A stretch of 64,000 nt of DNA, taken from assembly GCA_050015675.1 (NCBI GenBank), contig JBEKAY010000003.1:62001-126000 (forward strand), written 5' to 3'. Shown here piece by piece: positions 24,735 to 33,978 of this stretch. The notes beneath the pieces are model-generated. The model was given only the letters and a program-made list of their open reading frames with translations. It had not been told where the DNA came from and did not search any database. The position numbers were made by a program, and so were the translations under genes. The number at the start of each line of letters is the position of its first letter. Positions within the stretch are counted from its first letter, which is position 1. Origin of the DNA: Fen-1298 sp050015675. GTDB taxonomy: Bacteria; Bacteroidota; Ignavibacteria; UBA10030.

Positions 24735-25592
24735 ATGAAACGAGTATTTTTACTTATTGCGGCGGCATTTCTGTTCGAAGGCTGTATCCAGACCATTGCG
24801 TTATATTCGATGGGCGGTATTCTCGATAATGGATTTGCATCGTTCAACGAGGAATCCGATCTACAAATAGCACACGAGGCGCTTGGAAGTAATCTCAAAC
24901 TCATCGAAGCAATGATCAAAAGCGATCCGGAGAACGATCAATTTCTTTTATTTGCCGCACAAGGGTATAATTCCTATGCACTCGCATTTTGCGAGGACGA
25001 TAGCGTGGAACGTGCCCGTGTTTTTTATTTACGTGCAAAAGGGTACGGGATGCGTGTTCTGATGAAAAACAAGAAGTTCAAGGAAGCATTGGATGGTGAT
25101 ATTACGTCGTTCCGAGAGGCAGTAAAAGCTTTCGACAAAGATGATGCGCCGGCAGTTTTCTGGACGGCATTTAGCTGGGGCAGTTATATCAATATCACGC
25201 GCACAGATATTGCGGGTCTTGCTGATTTGAGTAAGGTGCAAGCTCTTATTGAATTTGTAGCTGAAAAAGCTCCCTCGTTCTATTACGGCGGGGCATATTT
25301 ATTTCTCGGCGTTATCGAAGGTACCACACCCCGGTCGCTTGGCGGAAATCCCGACAAAGCGAAGGCGTATTTTGAAAAATGTCTTGCACTCAACGGCGGA
25401 AAATTTTTAATGACACAGTTGTATTATGCCCGAACATACGCTGTAGCGACACAAGACCAGCCATTGTTTGAATCATTACTGAAGCAGGTGGAAGATGCTT
25501 CCCCGGATATTTTACCGGAAGCGCGCCTTGCCAATGTAATAGCAAAACAGAAAGCTCGAAGATTGTTAGCACAAGAAAGTGAATTGTTTTAA
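24735..25592 (+). CDS. TRAP transporter-associated lipoprotein TatT
   Basis: A 285-residue protein with a lipoprotein signal (EGC, Cys17) and helical repeats over the rest. It matches the TatT family of TRAP-associated periplasmic TPR-like proteins, with typical segments FLLFAAQGYNSYALAF and WGSYINITR. TatT trimers are thought to hold the solute-binding protein and help deliver the ligand. It opens the operon TatT-DctP-DctQ-DctM. The ATG has GAGGGTGA upstream. Confidence 0.85.
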   Translation: MKRVFLLIAAAFLFEGCIQTIALYSMGGILDNGFASFNEESDLQIAHEALGSNLKLIEAMIKSDPENDQFLLFAAQGYNSYALAFCEDDSVERARVFYLRAKGYGMRVLMKNKKFKEALDGDITSFREAVKAFDKDDAPAVFWTAFSWGSYINITRTDIAGLADLSKVQALIEFVAEKAPSFYYGGAYLFLGVIEGTTPRSLGGNPDKAKAYFEKCLALNGGKFLMTQLYYARTYAVATQDQPLFESLLKQVEDASPDILPEARLANVIAKQKARRLLAQESELF

Positions 25593-25694
25593 TCCACGAA
25601 TGACACGAAGGGTAATGATTTTATCGGCTTCGCGGTTATATTTTTTTAGTCTTCTAATCTAAAGGTGAATCAGTACTCCAAAGGAATAATAAAA

Positions 25695-26696
25695 ATGAAA
25701 CAAATTAAATATCTTTTACTTTTCATTTTTTACTTTTCTACTTGTTACTCCCAGCAATACATTATCAAATTCGCTTCCATTGCACCGGAAGGTGCCACGT
25801 GGATGAATGTGATGCATGAGTTTGATAATACAATCCGGAAGGAAAGCGGCGGACGCCTTGGATTCAAAATGTATCCCGGCATGGTGCAGGGTGACGAAAA
25901 AACTGTGGTGCGAAAAATTTCTGTTGGCCAATTGCATGCCGCAGGTTTCACAGGTGTTGGACTTGGCGAGATAGCGCCGATGATCCGGCTGTTGGATGCA
26001 CCCTTCCTTATTCAAACCAGCAATGAAGCCGATAATCTGTATGAAAAATTTGATAAAGAAATTCGCGAGGCGTTCGAAAGTCATGGATACGAATTACTCG
26101 GCCTCGTGGAAATCGGATTTGTATACGTATTTAGTAAATCTCCCATTGCTCAACCTTCTGATATTAAGCAACTGAAAATGTGGGTATGGGAGGGCGATCC
26201 AGTTGCTGAAGCTGCGTTTGCTGCAATAGGCCTTAAGCCAATTTCCCTTTCTATTGATAACGTCTATACCTCTCTACAAACCGGTCTCATCAATGCGTTC
26301 TATACAACACCTTATGCAGGTGTTTCCTTGCAATGGTACACGCAGGCGAAATATGTTGTCGATTTTCCGCTCACCTGTTCAACAGGGGCAATCGTGATCT
26401 CGAAAAAATATTTTGACAACCTTCCTGCGGATCTTAAGGAAATACTTCTCCGCAATGGAAAGACATATATGAAGAAGCTTACGGAATTAGGGCGTAAAGA
26501 TAACCAGACTTCATTGTCCGAGTTGAAGAAGCGCGGGATTATATTTACAAAGGCAGATGAAAAAGCAACAAAGGAGTATATTGAAACAGGAACACGAGCG
26601 CGCAGAATGCTTGTAGGCAAATTGTATGATGATGATTTTCTAAAGCGGGTTGAAAAAGAAGTTGATGATTTTAGAAAGAGCCGAAAATCCAAATGA
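25695..26696 (+). CDS. TRAP transporter solute-binding protein DctP family
   Basis: About 333 residues from ATG 25695 (site AAGGA at 25681-25685); an ATG 30 bases earlier lacks one. A signal peptide ends near CYSQQ. The core is that of DctP-type periplasmic binding proteins: FASIAPEGATWMN, AIGLKPISLSIDNVYTSLQTGLINAF near 187-212 and the long C-terminal helix. The usual arginine that salt-bridges carboxylate ligands cannot be placed with certainty, so the substrate (probably an organic acid) is open. Stop overlaps dctQ by 4 bases. Confidence 0.88.
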   Translation: MKQIKYLLLFIFYFSTCYSQQYIIKFASIAPEGATWMNVMHEFDNTIRKESGGRLGFKMYPGMVQGDEKTVVRKISVGQLHAAGFTGVGLGEIAPMIRLLDAPFLIQTSNEADNLYEKFDKEIREAFESHGYELLGLVEIGFVYVFSKSPIAQPSDIKQLKMWVWEGDPVAEAAFAAIGLKPISLSIDNVYTSLQTGLINAFYTTPYAGVSLQWYTQAKYVVDFPLTCSTGAIVISKKYFDNLPADLKEILLRNGKTYMKKLTELGRKDNQTSLSELKKRGIIFTKADEKATKEYIETGTRARRMLVGKLYDDDFLKRVEKEVDDFRKSRKSK

Positions 26697-27190
26697 AGAT
26701 TCTTAAGAAAATAGACCTTGCCCTCAACAAAGCTGAAGGTGCATTACTCATTCTGATGCTCTCTACTATGGTGGTTGTTGCATTTGGTCAGGTGATGCTG
26801 CGGAATGTTTTCCATACAGCCATCCTTGGTGCAGATATTTTATTGCGGCATCTTGTCCTCTGGATTGGATTTCTCGGAGCCGCTATTGCCACGAGTGAAG
26901 AACGGCATATTAACATTGATGCCCTGCGGCGATTTCTTCCACCTCGTATTCGCTCTGCCGTTGATGTACTTACAGATCTCTTTGCCGCGGTCGTCTGTTT
27001 CTTTTTGATGAATGCGGCTCGCGTTTTTGTCGAATCAGAAATGACAGATAAACGCATGGTGTTTCAAAATATTCCTTCGTGGTGTGTCCAATGTATCATT
27101 CCCATAGGCTTTGGACTGCTTGTCGTACATTTTACTATCAGAGCGATTCTCCGCGGCCACGCCGCTGTAACGAAAGGCGGTAAGGAATGA
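26693..27190 (+). CDS. TRAP transporter small permease DctQ family
   Basis: A 165-residue protein with four hydrophobic helices, and the family signature LLRHLVLWIGFLGAAIATSE then HINIDALRRFLPPR. It pairs with DctM in the inner membrane. Overlaps both neighbours by 4 bases (ATGA), so the three transporter subunits are made in fixed ratio. Confidence 0.9.
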   Translation: MKILKKIDLALNKAEGALLILMLSTMVVVAFGQVMLRNVFHTAILGADILLRHLVLWIGFLGAAIATSEERHINIDALRRFLPPRIRSAVDVLTDLFAAVVCFFLMNAARVFVESEMTDKRMVFQNIPSWCVQCIIPIGFGLLVVHFTIRAILRGHAAVTKGGKE

Positions 27191-28464
27191 GTATCTGGTT
27201 AATTTTGGGATTACTTGTTATTGCGTTCTTTGGCGCACCGTTGTTCACGATCATTGGAGCGGTAGGATTGTATGCGTTCAGCTCTGCTGATATCGATACC
27301 TCTGCCCTCATCATCGATTTATACAGCAAAATTGCTGATCAACCAACACTCATCGCTGTACCATTGTTTACCTTTGCGGGTTATTTGCTCGCAGAAAGCA
27401 AAGCACCAAAGCGAATGGTGGATCTTGCAGAAGCATTATTCGGATGGATGCCTGCCGGATTAGCAATTGTTTCATTGTTCACCTGTGCAATCTTTACAGC
27501 ATTCACAGGTGCATCCGGTGTCACCATCGTTGCATTGGGCGGACTTTTGTATCCGATTCTTTTGAAACAAAAATATCCGGAAAAATTTTCGCTTGGGTTA
27601 GTAACAGCATCGGGTAGTATCGGATTACTTTTTCCTCCAAGTCTTCCTATCATTCTTTTCGGTTTTGTTGCGGGAGTAAGCATCAATAAACTGTTTGTTG
27701 CCGGGTTCGTTCCGGGGATCATTCTTATTTTATTCCTGTGTGCGTATAGCTTGAGAGTGAGCATAAAATTCCATGTGCCGAAAATTCCATTCTTATGGAA
27801 AAATGTGAGGAGTTCAATGCGCGCAGCGATTTGGGAAATACCGTTGCCGTTTGTGGTTATCGGTGGAATTTACGGCGGATTCTTCACTGCAACGGAAGCA
27901 GCAGCCATCACTGCATTTTATGCGTTTGTTGTTGAAGTATTTATCTATCGCGATCTTCACATCTTCCGGGATATTCCGCGTGTTATGAAGCGCAGTATGC
28001 TTTTAGTCGGGGCTATTTTAATGATCCTTGGCTGTGCTTTAGGTTTGATGAATTACCTCATCGATCAACAAGTTCCGCAGCGGTTATTTGAAATCGTTCA
28101 AGCGCATGTATCCAGCAAAATCATGTTCCTTCTGATTTTAAATGCATTTCTCATCGTCATTGGTATGATGATGGAAATATTTTCGGCGATCGTTTCTGTT
28201 CCAATCATTTTACCTATCGCGGCACATTTTAATATTGATCCGGTGCATCTCGGTATTATCTTCCTAACAAATCTTGAACTTGGATATCTCATGCCGCCAA
28301 TGGGACTCAATTTGTTTCTTTCCAGTCTTCGGTTCGAGAAATCGATTTTCCAACTTTCAAGGGCAGTAATCATGTTTGTCTTGTTTGAGGCGATCGCTTT
28401 GATGGTTATTACATATATTCCCGAGTTAAGTTTGTGGCTCGTGAATGCGTTGGGAACCCAGTAG
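27187..28464 (+). CDS. TRAP transporter large permease DctM family
   Basis: A 425-residue membrane protein with about twelve helices. Typical DctM segments are GASGVTIVALGGLLYPILL, LGLVTASGSIGLLFPPSLPI and the C-terminal LGIIFLTNLELGYLMPPMGLN. It uses the sodium gradient to import the ligand handed over by DctP. Last gene of the operon. The downstream MFS gene is convergent, 64 bases away. Confidence 0.93.
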   Translation: MSIWLILGLLVIAFFGAPLFTIIGAVGLYAFSSADIDTSALIIDLYSKIADQPTLIAVPLFTFAGYLLAESKAPKRMVDLAEALFGWMPAGLAIVSLFTCAIFTAFTGASGVTIVALGGLLYPILLKQKYPEKFSLGLVTASGSIGLLFPPSLPIILFGFVAGVSINKLFVAGFVPGIILILFLCAYSLRVSIKFHVPKIPFLWKNVRSSMRAAIWEIPLPFVVIGGIYGGFFTATEAAAITAFYAFVVEVFIYRDLHIFRDIPRVMKRSMLLVGAILMILGCALGLMNYLIDQQVPQRLFEIVQAHVSSKIMFLLILNAFLIVIGMMMEIFSAIVSVPIILPIAAHFNIDPVHLGIIFLTNLELGYLMPPMGLNLFLSSLRFEKSIFQLSRAVIMFVLFEAIALMVITYIPELSLWLVNALGTQ

Positions 28465-28528
28465 ATGAGAATACTATACAATGGATTTGCATAGGGTGGA
28501 GCAAAAGGAAATAGATGCTTCACCTTTT

Positions 28529-29770
28529 TTATTCTAACATCCGCACCTTCGGTATCAAAAACCACACAAGGCATGCAATAAAGAAAGCCACTGCTGCACT
28601 TAAGAGAGCTGCCTCTGCTTCACCGGCATGTTCTGCGATAGTTCCGAGCAAAAGTGCACCAAGAGGCATCGATCCCATAAAGATCGTAGTGTACACACCC
28701 ATAACACGTCCCCTCAGTGAGTCGGGTACAATGGATTGTATGGTGGCATTAGAAAAATTAACAACAAATATCATAGCTGCGCCGACAAAGACCATGAAGA
28801 GCAGCGAGAGCGGAAGCCAATATGTTATTGCAAAGAGAATAATAAAAATGGGGAAGCAGAGGGAGCCGAACGTAATAAATTTACCACGGACATGAGATCT
28901 TCCGAAGGTAGCTATAGTCAATGCTCCAAAAAGAGAACCGACACCGCGAGCAGAAAAGAGAAGGCCGTTTGTCGCTGCGTTACCATGGAGTATTTTCACC
29001 GACCATGCCGGCAGTAATGTTCCTAAGGACATTCCGAATAAACTTGTCGTTGCAACCAATCCGAAGAGAGTACGAATGATCGGTTGATGACGCACATAAT
29101 TAATTCCTTCCTTTAATGCGGAGAGTGTTGAACTATGTTGTGAAGGTTCTGTGCCCGGCAGAAAATGCATAGATGCCAGTGCGATGATGACTGCAATGAA
29201 AGATATCCCGTTGACAGCAAAACACCACCCGGGTCCGAAAGCGGCATAAATGACTCCGGCAATTGCAGGACCAATGATAAGAGCAGTGTTAAACATTGTT
29301 GCATTGAGCGCAACGGCGTTAGTTAAATCTTCACGATCCACCATTTCTGAGACAAATGCTTGGCGTGCCGGTGCATCAAAAGCGTTGGCAGATCCCAGGC
29401 CGAATGCCAACAAAAGAATATGCCACGCTTGAACAGTGTCGGTGAATACAAGTGTTGCAAGAATAAATGCGAGGATCATCATGACGGATTGTGTAACGAT
29501 GAGGAGCTTGCGCCTTGAGACGCGATCTGCAACAACACCGCCGTACAACATAAAAAGCCACGAAGGGACGCCATACGCAAATCCCACGTACCCAAGATAT
29601 GCCGAAGAATGCGTTACTTGATAGATGAGGAATCCTTGGGCAGTTGTTTGCATCCACGTACCGAATAACGACACCATTTGTCCCCAGAACCAGAGGCGGT
29701 AATTCCTATGTTTCAGCGCTGCAAAAGTTTTTTGCCAGATTGGTTTTCGAAAAGACGGATTGTCTCTCAT
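28529..29770 (-). CDS. MFS transporter, MFS_3/EntS-like
   Basis: A 413-residue permease with twelve predicted helices. The N-terminal FAALKHRNYRLWFWGQMVSLF and GTWMQTTAQGFLIYQ, the loop GVVADRVSRRKLLI, and SANAFDAPARQAFVSEMV are characteristic of the MFS_3 group, which exports siderophores, drugs or other small molecules. It overlaps the DinB gene by 4 bases and is translated after it; the pairing gives no clear substrate. Confidence 0.9.
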   Translation of the reverse strand: MRDNPSFRKPIWQKTFAALKHRNYRLWFWGQMVSLFGTWMQTTAQGFLIYQVTHSSAYLGYVGFAYGVPSWLFMLYGGVVADRVSRRKLLIVTQSVMMILAFILATLVFTDTVQAWHILLLAFGLGSANAFDAPARQAFVSEMVDREDLTNAVALNATMFNTALIIGPAIAGVIYAAFGPGWCFAVNGISFIAVIIALASMHFLPGTEPSQHSSTLSALKEGINYVRHQPIIRTLFGLVATTSLFGMSLGTLLPAWSVKILHGNAATNGLLFSARGVGSLFGALTIATFGRSHVRGKFITFGSLCFPIFIILFAITYWLPLSLLFMVFVGAAMIFVVNFSNATIQSIVPDSLRGRVMGVYTTIFMGSMPLGALLLGTIAEHAGEAEAALLSAAVAFFIACLVWFLIPKVRMLE

Positions 29771-30249
29771 TGCTTCATCAATCGTTTAAGCAATTGTATT
29801 TGTCCGGTATGATAAACATCGTGGCAGGCAATTCCGGAAATGATGGATGCATTCGTGAATTTACTGCCGGCGGGTTTTCGGTTGAGATCGGATGGCTTAA
29901 GCAAAGCGATCGCTTCACACATCGAGCGATGCATTTCATCAAGTAGGCGAATGTCTTCACGCCAGGCATTCTCGCGCAGTACAATTGGGCGTTTGATCCA
30001 GTTACTTCCTTTTAATGGAAATGAGCCTTTCTTTTCTCCAAGCATACGCCGCCGGACAATGTACTTCCAATAAGCCGCATGCACCACAATCTCCCAGATG
30101 TTATGCCGGTCTGACGCCGGACGCCACGCCGCCTCTTGTACTGTTATCCCGCGAAGTGAACCGCGCAGATTTGTTCCCTGCCATGCGCGCTTCTCGTATG
30201 CATCACCAATCAGTTGAAGCAAGAGGTGAATTTCATTTGTTGGTTTCAT
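29767..30249 (-). CDS. DinB-like four-helix protein (first of two)
   Basis: A 160-residue DinB-superfamily protein with the metal-binding histidines in VHAAYW (helix 2) and CHDVYHTGQIQLL (last helix). Members bind a divalent metal and include thiol-dependent transferases, e.g. for bacillithiol. Here GT-type detoxification is possible but unproved. Operon with the MFS exporter. A second DinB gene, little alike, lies at 51759. Confidence 0.8.
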   Translation of the reverse strand: MKPTNEIHLLLQLIGDAYEKRAWQGTNLRGSLRGITVQEAAWRPASDRHNIWEIVVHAAYWKYIVRRRMLGEKKGSFPLKGSNWIKRPIVLRENAWREDIRLLDEMHRSMCEAIALLKPSDLNRKPAGSKFTNASIISGIACHDVYHTGQIQLLKRLMKQ

Positions 30250-30373
30250 ATTATTCTAAACATACGGAGCAAAAAGCAGTCAGTCAAGATTTTGAGTGTC
30301 CTTTGAACAACGATTTAGTATTTTGATAATGTTCCTAGTGAACATTCTAATGAACCTGAGATAAAATAATCCT

Positions 30374-31486
30374 ATGGCAGATTTTGAAATTGCAATCATC
30401 GGTGCAGGTGTGGTTGGACTTGCAATTGTGGCGCGTCTCTCTCAACAACATCCCAATCTCCTTCTTCTCGAAAAAAATGAAAAGTACGGAATGGAAACTT
30501 CAAGCCGCAATAGCGAGGTGATACACGCAGGCATATACTATGAACCCGGTTCATTGAAGGCACGTTTATGTGTTGAAGGAAGGGATGAATTGTACGCCCT
30601 TTGCAAAGCGCACGATATCGCATATAAACCGTTGACAAAACTGATCACCGCGACAACGACAGCGGAATTGGCGAAGCTCGAAAGTATTCAGCAGAACGCA
30701 GCAATGAATGGAGTTGAATTACAGGTTCTTGATAGAACCGCAGCGCTGAAATTAGAACCGAACATTCGAACAGAAGGCGCGCTCTTCTCGCCGCTCACCG
30801 GTGTCATCAGCGTTCATGATCTGATGGATTACTTTTTCCATGCAACGCAAACAAATGGCGGGACAGTCCAGCATCGGTGTCAAGTTGTAGGCATTCGGCA
30901 GGTTCAAAGTGGATATGAAATTGTTTTCGATGAAGCAGGAAGCAGATCAAGCGTTACGAGTGAGATCGTCATCAATACGGCTGGACTTGGTTCTGATCTC
31001 ATCGCACAGATGATCGGTATCGATATCGATAAAGAAGATTTGCGGTTGAATTATGTTAAAGGGTCGTACTTTGCAATCACGCCCTCGAAAGCAAAACTCA
31101 TATCACGGCTGGTGTATCCCGTGCCGGTGAATGAAGGACTTGGCATACATTCGCTGCTAGATTTGGGCGGAAGGTTGAAATTTGGTCCTGATTTAGAATA
31201 TCTTGAGGACCGCGCGCTCGACTATAGCGTGGCAGAGAACAAGCGGCATGCGTTTGCTGAATCGATTCGCCGAATTTTACCAAGCATCAATGATGAAGAT
31301 ATCACGCCTGATATGAGTGGTATTCGTCCGAAGCTTCAGAAGAAAGGGGAACCGGCGCGCGACTTTGTCATAGTTCATGAAACGGCTCGTGGTCTATCAG
31401 GATTTGTGAACTTGATTGGCATTGAATCGCCGGGATTGACCTCTGCACCAGCAATTGCGCGGTATGTAGAGCGGTTGTTGTTTTAA
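30374..31486 (+). CDS. FAD-dependent oxidoreductase, L-2-hydroxyglutarate oxidase (LhgO)-like
   Basis: A 370-residue DAO-fold enzyme: FAD-binding IAIIGAGVVGLAIVARL at 6-22, acidic LLEKN, the ETSSRNSEVIHAGIYY active-site block near 41-56 that is specific for L-2-hydroxyglutarate dehydrogenases, and a C-terminal IGIESPGLTSAPAIARYV. It would oxidise L-2-hydroxyglutarate to 2-oxoglutarate, passing electrons to quinones or oxygen. Single gene with its own leader. Confidence 0.85.
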   Translation: MADFEIAIIGAGVVGLAIVARLSQQHPNLLLLEKNEKYGMETSSRNSEVIHAGIYYEPGSLKARLCVEGRDELYALCKAHDIAYKPLTKLITATTTAELAKLESIQQNAAMNGVELQVLDRTAALKLEPNIRTEGALFSPLTGVISVHDLMDYFFHATQTNGGTVQHRCQVVGIRQVQSGYEIVFDEAGSRSSVTSEIVINTAGLGSDLIAQMIGIDIDKEDLRLNYVKGSYFAITPSKAKLISRLVYPVPVNEGLGIHSLLDLGGRLKFGPDLEYLEDRALDYSVAENKRHAFAESIRRILPSINDEDITPDMSGIRPKLQKKGEPARDFVIVHETARGLSGFVNLIGIESPGLTSAPAIARYVERLLF

Positions 31487-31736
31487 CACCTCAAGCCACT
31501 TTTTAATTGCCGAATTCTGCTTAAAATCAGCGCCTAAAAATGAAAAATCACGCGTTTGCGTGATACCGCATTAATTTTCTCTGTTGTACATTTTCACTGA
31601 TTCAAATCCCCTAAACAAAAATAAATTTTCAAAACATAGGATAAGTTCAATTATGCACAATATCCATTCCCAAGCACATGTCCGTCAATCATGGCGGAGA
31701 ACTTGGGAGCGAAGATAAACAGCAAAAAGATGATCG
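31487..31736. other. Non-coding leader region
   Basis: No gene. A perfect hairpin ATCACGC-GTTT-GCGTGAT lies at 31547-31564, about 60 bases behind the oxidoreductase gene, without a T-run; it could be a weak terminator. The rest is AT-rich with no clear motif. Confidence 0.5.
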
Positions 31737-31905
31737 ACATCCTCCAAATAAGGACTTGCAGGCTCCGGAAGAAAATTGACACCTACCGGAAAAACACAGA
31801 CACGTCCCGGGCAACAATCGACAGGAGTCAATAAAACGCTGACAGGTTCCGGATGAAGACTTACAGACATCAATTGTCAGATTGCAAGAACTATTTGTCA
31901 TTCGG
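31737..31905. repeat. Degenerate tandem repeat, ~21-22-bp units
   Basis: Successive units vary around GACAGGTTCCGGATGAAGAC, e.g. TTGACACCTACCGGAAAAAC, AGACACGTCCCGGGCAACAA and GACAGGAGTCAATAAAACGC. Unit length and the CCGG(A) centre recall the array at 4763-5040. On the minus strand the array translates into an open frame (31689-32096) with a Cys about every seventh residue, which I take as a by-product. Up to the gene at 32120 no further feature is seen. Confidence 0.65.
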
Positions 31906-32119
31906 CAGATGTCGATTGGCAATCGTTGGGTTCCGTATGAAGTGTAACCGAAGCCGGAAAGAGACTCGCGTGCACCGGATATCGTACGGCGCGTTTCAAA
32001 TGAAGGGCAACAAGGAAGAATTATCACCTGACATAGACAAGATGCGAAATGATACCAAAAAGGGAGAACCCATCTCCCTACATTCACTACACTCATAACA
32101 ATATAGAGAGAGGTTCATT

Positions 32120-32818
32120 ATGGACAAACGACAAGAAAACAAACAATCCATGTGGGAAACCGTGGAAGACGTTCTCGACACAAATAAAGAGGATGTCGAT
32201 AAAATTCCCGCCTTTAAAGAATCGGTAGGGAATTTTAAGACAAAAGCGGCTGCGGCACGTATCAAGCTGAAGGAAGCCGAAAATGCGACCAAGGGCAAAA
32301 CCAGGGTGAAGGAAGATGCGGGCCTGTCATTGAACGCTTCTCTGATTTCTGTCACTTCGGCTCTGCGGGTATACGCACATAAAGAACACAAGACAGAACT
32401 GGAAGCCAAGGTTTCGATGAGTCCATCCGAAATCAAAGGATTGCGCGATACAGAGTTAAAAGACGTATCAAAAATGGTGATTGGATTGGCAGATGAGAAT
32501 GCGGCTGCAATAATACCACATGGCATCACGGCAGAAAAGCTCGCAGATTTGAAAACGAGGCACGACGTATATTGTGCGGCACTGAGCGATAAAGCCGGCA
32601 GCGGGGCAACACGCAACAGCGTGCGCGAAAGTGCCGACGCTCTTATTGCAGGTGTGAATGTGATACTATCAAAAGAAATCGATGACTATATGGAGCAGAT
32701 GGCAGAGGTTGCACCGGAATTCTACAATGCGTATTGGGCAGCCAGGCCTATCCACATGCTCGGAGTTCGCCACAAACCAAAAGAAGCAGCAGCGAAGGTT
32801 CCAGAACCGGCAAAGTAA
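32120..32818 (+). CDS. Hypothetical helical protein, unknown
   Basis: A 232-residue protein, charged and almost fully helical by composition (many Lys, Glu, Ala), no signal peptide or membrane segment. Ribosome site AGAGAGG stands ahead of the ATG. Residues 80-210 read like a helical bundle (AAALSDKAGSGATRN and VNVILSKEIDDYMEQM); the end is Pro/Ala/Lys-rich. Similar proteins occur behind the same kind of repeat array in related genomes as far as I remember, but I know no function. Confidence 0.6.
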   Translation: MDKRQENKQSMWETVEDVLDTNKEDVDKIPAFKESVGNFKTKAAAARIKLKEAENATKGKTRVKEDAGLSLNASLISVTSALRVYAHKEHKTELEAKVSMSPSEIKGLRDTELKDVSKMVIGLADENAAAIIPHGITAEKLADLKTRHDVYCAALSDKAGSGATRNSVRESADALIAGVNVILSKEIDDYMEQMAEVAPEFYNAYWAARPIHMLGVRHKPKEAAAKVPEPAK

Positions 32819-32833
32819 AACGAACAATGACCT

Positions 32834-32884
32834 CCCCTTAATCCCCTCCTTACTAAGGAGGGGACGAAAGGGGTGGTTAAGGGG
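32834..32884. repeat. REP-like nested palindrome
   Basis: Inner arms CCCCTCCTTA (32843-32852) and TAAGGAGGGG (32854-32863) are perfect; outer CCCCTTAA (32834-32841) pairs with TTAAGGGG (32877-32884). It lies 16 bases behind the hypothetical gene and may act as its terminator. Such GC-rich palindromes are scattered in many genomes. Confidence 0.7.
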
Positions 32885-32935
32885 TTCGGGGCGGTGGTTT
32901 GTCCGGATTTAAAATGACTGGGATCGTTTGTTTTT

Positions 32936-33047
32936 TTCCGTTAGCCTCCCTAAACGCCTGACATCTGGTAGTGTGTCAGGCGCTATTTTTTTATAACCCA
33001 CTTTAGTCATCCCGCTATGCGGGATGGACATTAACACGCGTCCCGCT
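32936..33047. repeat. Direct repeat DR1, with internal stem-loop
   Basis: About 110 bases, closely alike to 33710-33820. It starts TTCCGTTAGCCTCCCTAA, then CGCCTGACA (32955-32963) pairs with TGTCAGGCG (32974-32982) ahead of a T-run, then CATCCCG..GCGGGA. The two copies flank the Myb-like gene. Confidence 0.8.
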
Positions 33048-33179
33048 GGCTGTCAGCGACGTTGGCTACAACGTTGAGAAGAATCTTGTTTTTATTTATA
33101 TTCGTGTAGGAGCGTACCAGACCCTTGACGCAATTTTAAAAAACAAAGATACTTATCTATACATACGTATAAGATTTCC

Positions 33180-33641
33180 ATGAAGAACCCCCGACACCGC
33201 AAGCACAAACGATCATGGACACCGAAGGACATCAACATTCTCAGGAAGTGGTATCCGCGACGAGGCAGCCATTTTACTGCACAGCTTCTTCACCGGTCGG
33301 TCTATGCTGTGCAGCACCGCGCGAAAGATACAGGGATAAAATTCGCCGGAGTGCGTGAATGGACACAGAAAGAGAATGCGGTGCTTCGCAAGAACTATCA
33401 TATAAAAGGGCTGACAGCAACAGCAGCAATGCTTGGCCGTACTATCGCCTCAGCCTGTTGGCGCGCTCGACAACTTGGAATTTCTAAAAGAGCGATGCGT
33501 TGGACAACAGAGGAAATACAATTTCTCCACGATAATTCTGCGATGATGCCCACAAAGGAATTAAGCGCAGCATTAAACCGGACAGGACGGGCTATCGATA
33601 CGATGCGAAGAAATTTGGGCCTCAGCGAAAAACGAAAATGA
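33180..33641 (+). CDS. Triple Myb/SANT-like helix-turn-helix protein
   Basis: A 153-residue basic protein of three similar modules of about 45 residues: 11-55 (SWTPKDINILRKWYPRRG), 58-103 (EWTQKENAVLRKNYHIKG) and 106-150 (RWTTEEIQFLHDNSAMMP). Each has a Trp at the first helix, a middle helix ending in L.R, and a third helix with RA...GI or M.R.LG. This is the pattern of tandem Myb/SANT DNA-binding repeats, which in bacteria occur mostly in mobile elements. No nuclease or other catalytic part. It is enclosed by DR1 and DR2, 130 bases behind one and 70 before the other. Confidence 0.7.
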   Translation: MKNPRHRKHKRSWTPKDINILRKWYPRRGSHFTAQLLHRSVYAVQHRAKDTGIKFAGVREWTQKENAVLRKNYHIKGLTATAAMLGRTIASACWRARQLGISKRAMRWTTEEIQFLHDNSAMMPTKELSAALNRTGRAIDTMRRNLGLSEKRK

Positions 33642-33709
33642 AAAAACAAAAACAGGTAAGCCATCCATTGTTGACGGCCAAGAGTGAAAAGTCTGTTTAA
33701 TAGTCCTGG

Positions 33710-33820
33710 TTTTTCCGTTAGCCTCCCTAAGCGCCTGGCATCTGGTAGTGTGTCAGGCGCTTTTATTTTTAATCAGGCATCCCGTTACGCGGGAGGAACA
33801 TTAATAGGCGTCCCGCTGTC
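33710..33820. repeat. Direct repeat DR2, with internal stem-loop
   Basis: Second copy of the ~110-base repeat: same TTCCGTTAGCCTCCCTAA start, GCGCCTGGCA pairing with TGTCAGGCGC ahead of TTTTATTTTT, then GCATCCCG..GCGGGA and GGCGTCCCGCTG. The stretch 33821-33978 behind it holds no gene I can support. Confidence 0.8.
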
Positions 33821-33978
33821 GGGGATTTTTGTTTTGTTAGGGAGATAACGTTGCAAACAAGCAGAGGTTTGGTTACATTAATTCTGGATGCAAAGTTATA
33901 CGGGATTGCATCCGCCATCTTCATAAGGATGGGTAAGAGGCAAAGCATTCTTGAAGTATTTCTTAATGATAATAGACT

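Noticed and set aside
31689..32096. Minus-strand open frame of 135 residues with regularly spaced cysteines
   Set aside because: The periodic Cys pattern follows from the ~21-bp DNA repeat. There is no convincing start, and composition changes abruptly at the array edge.
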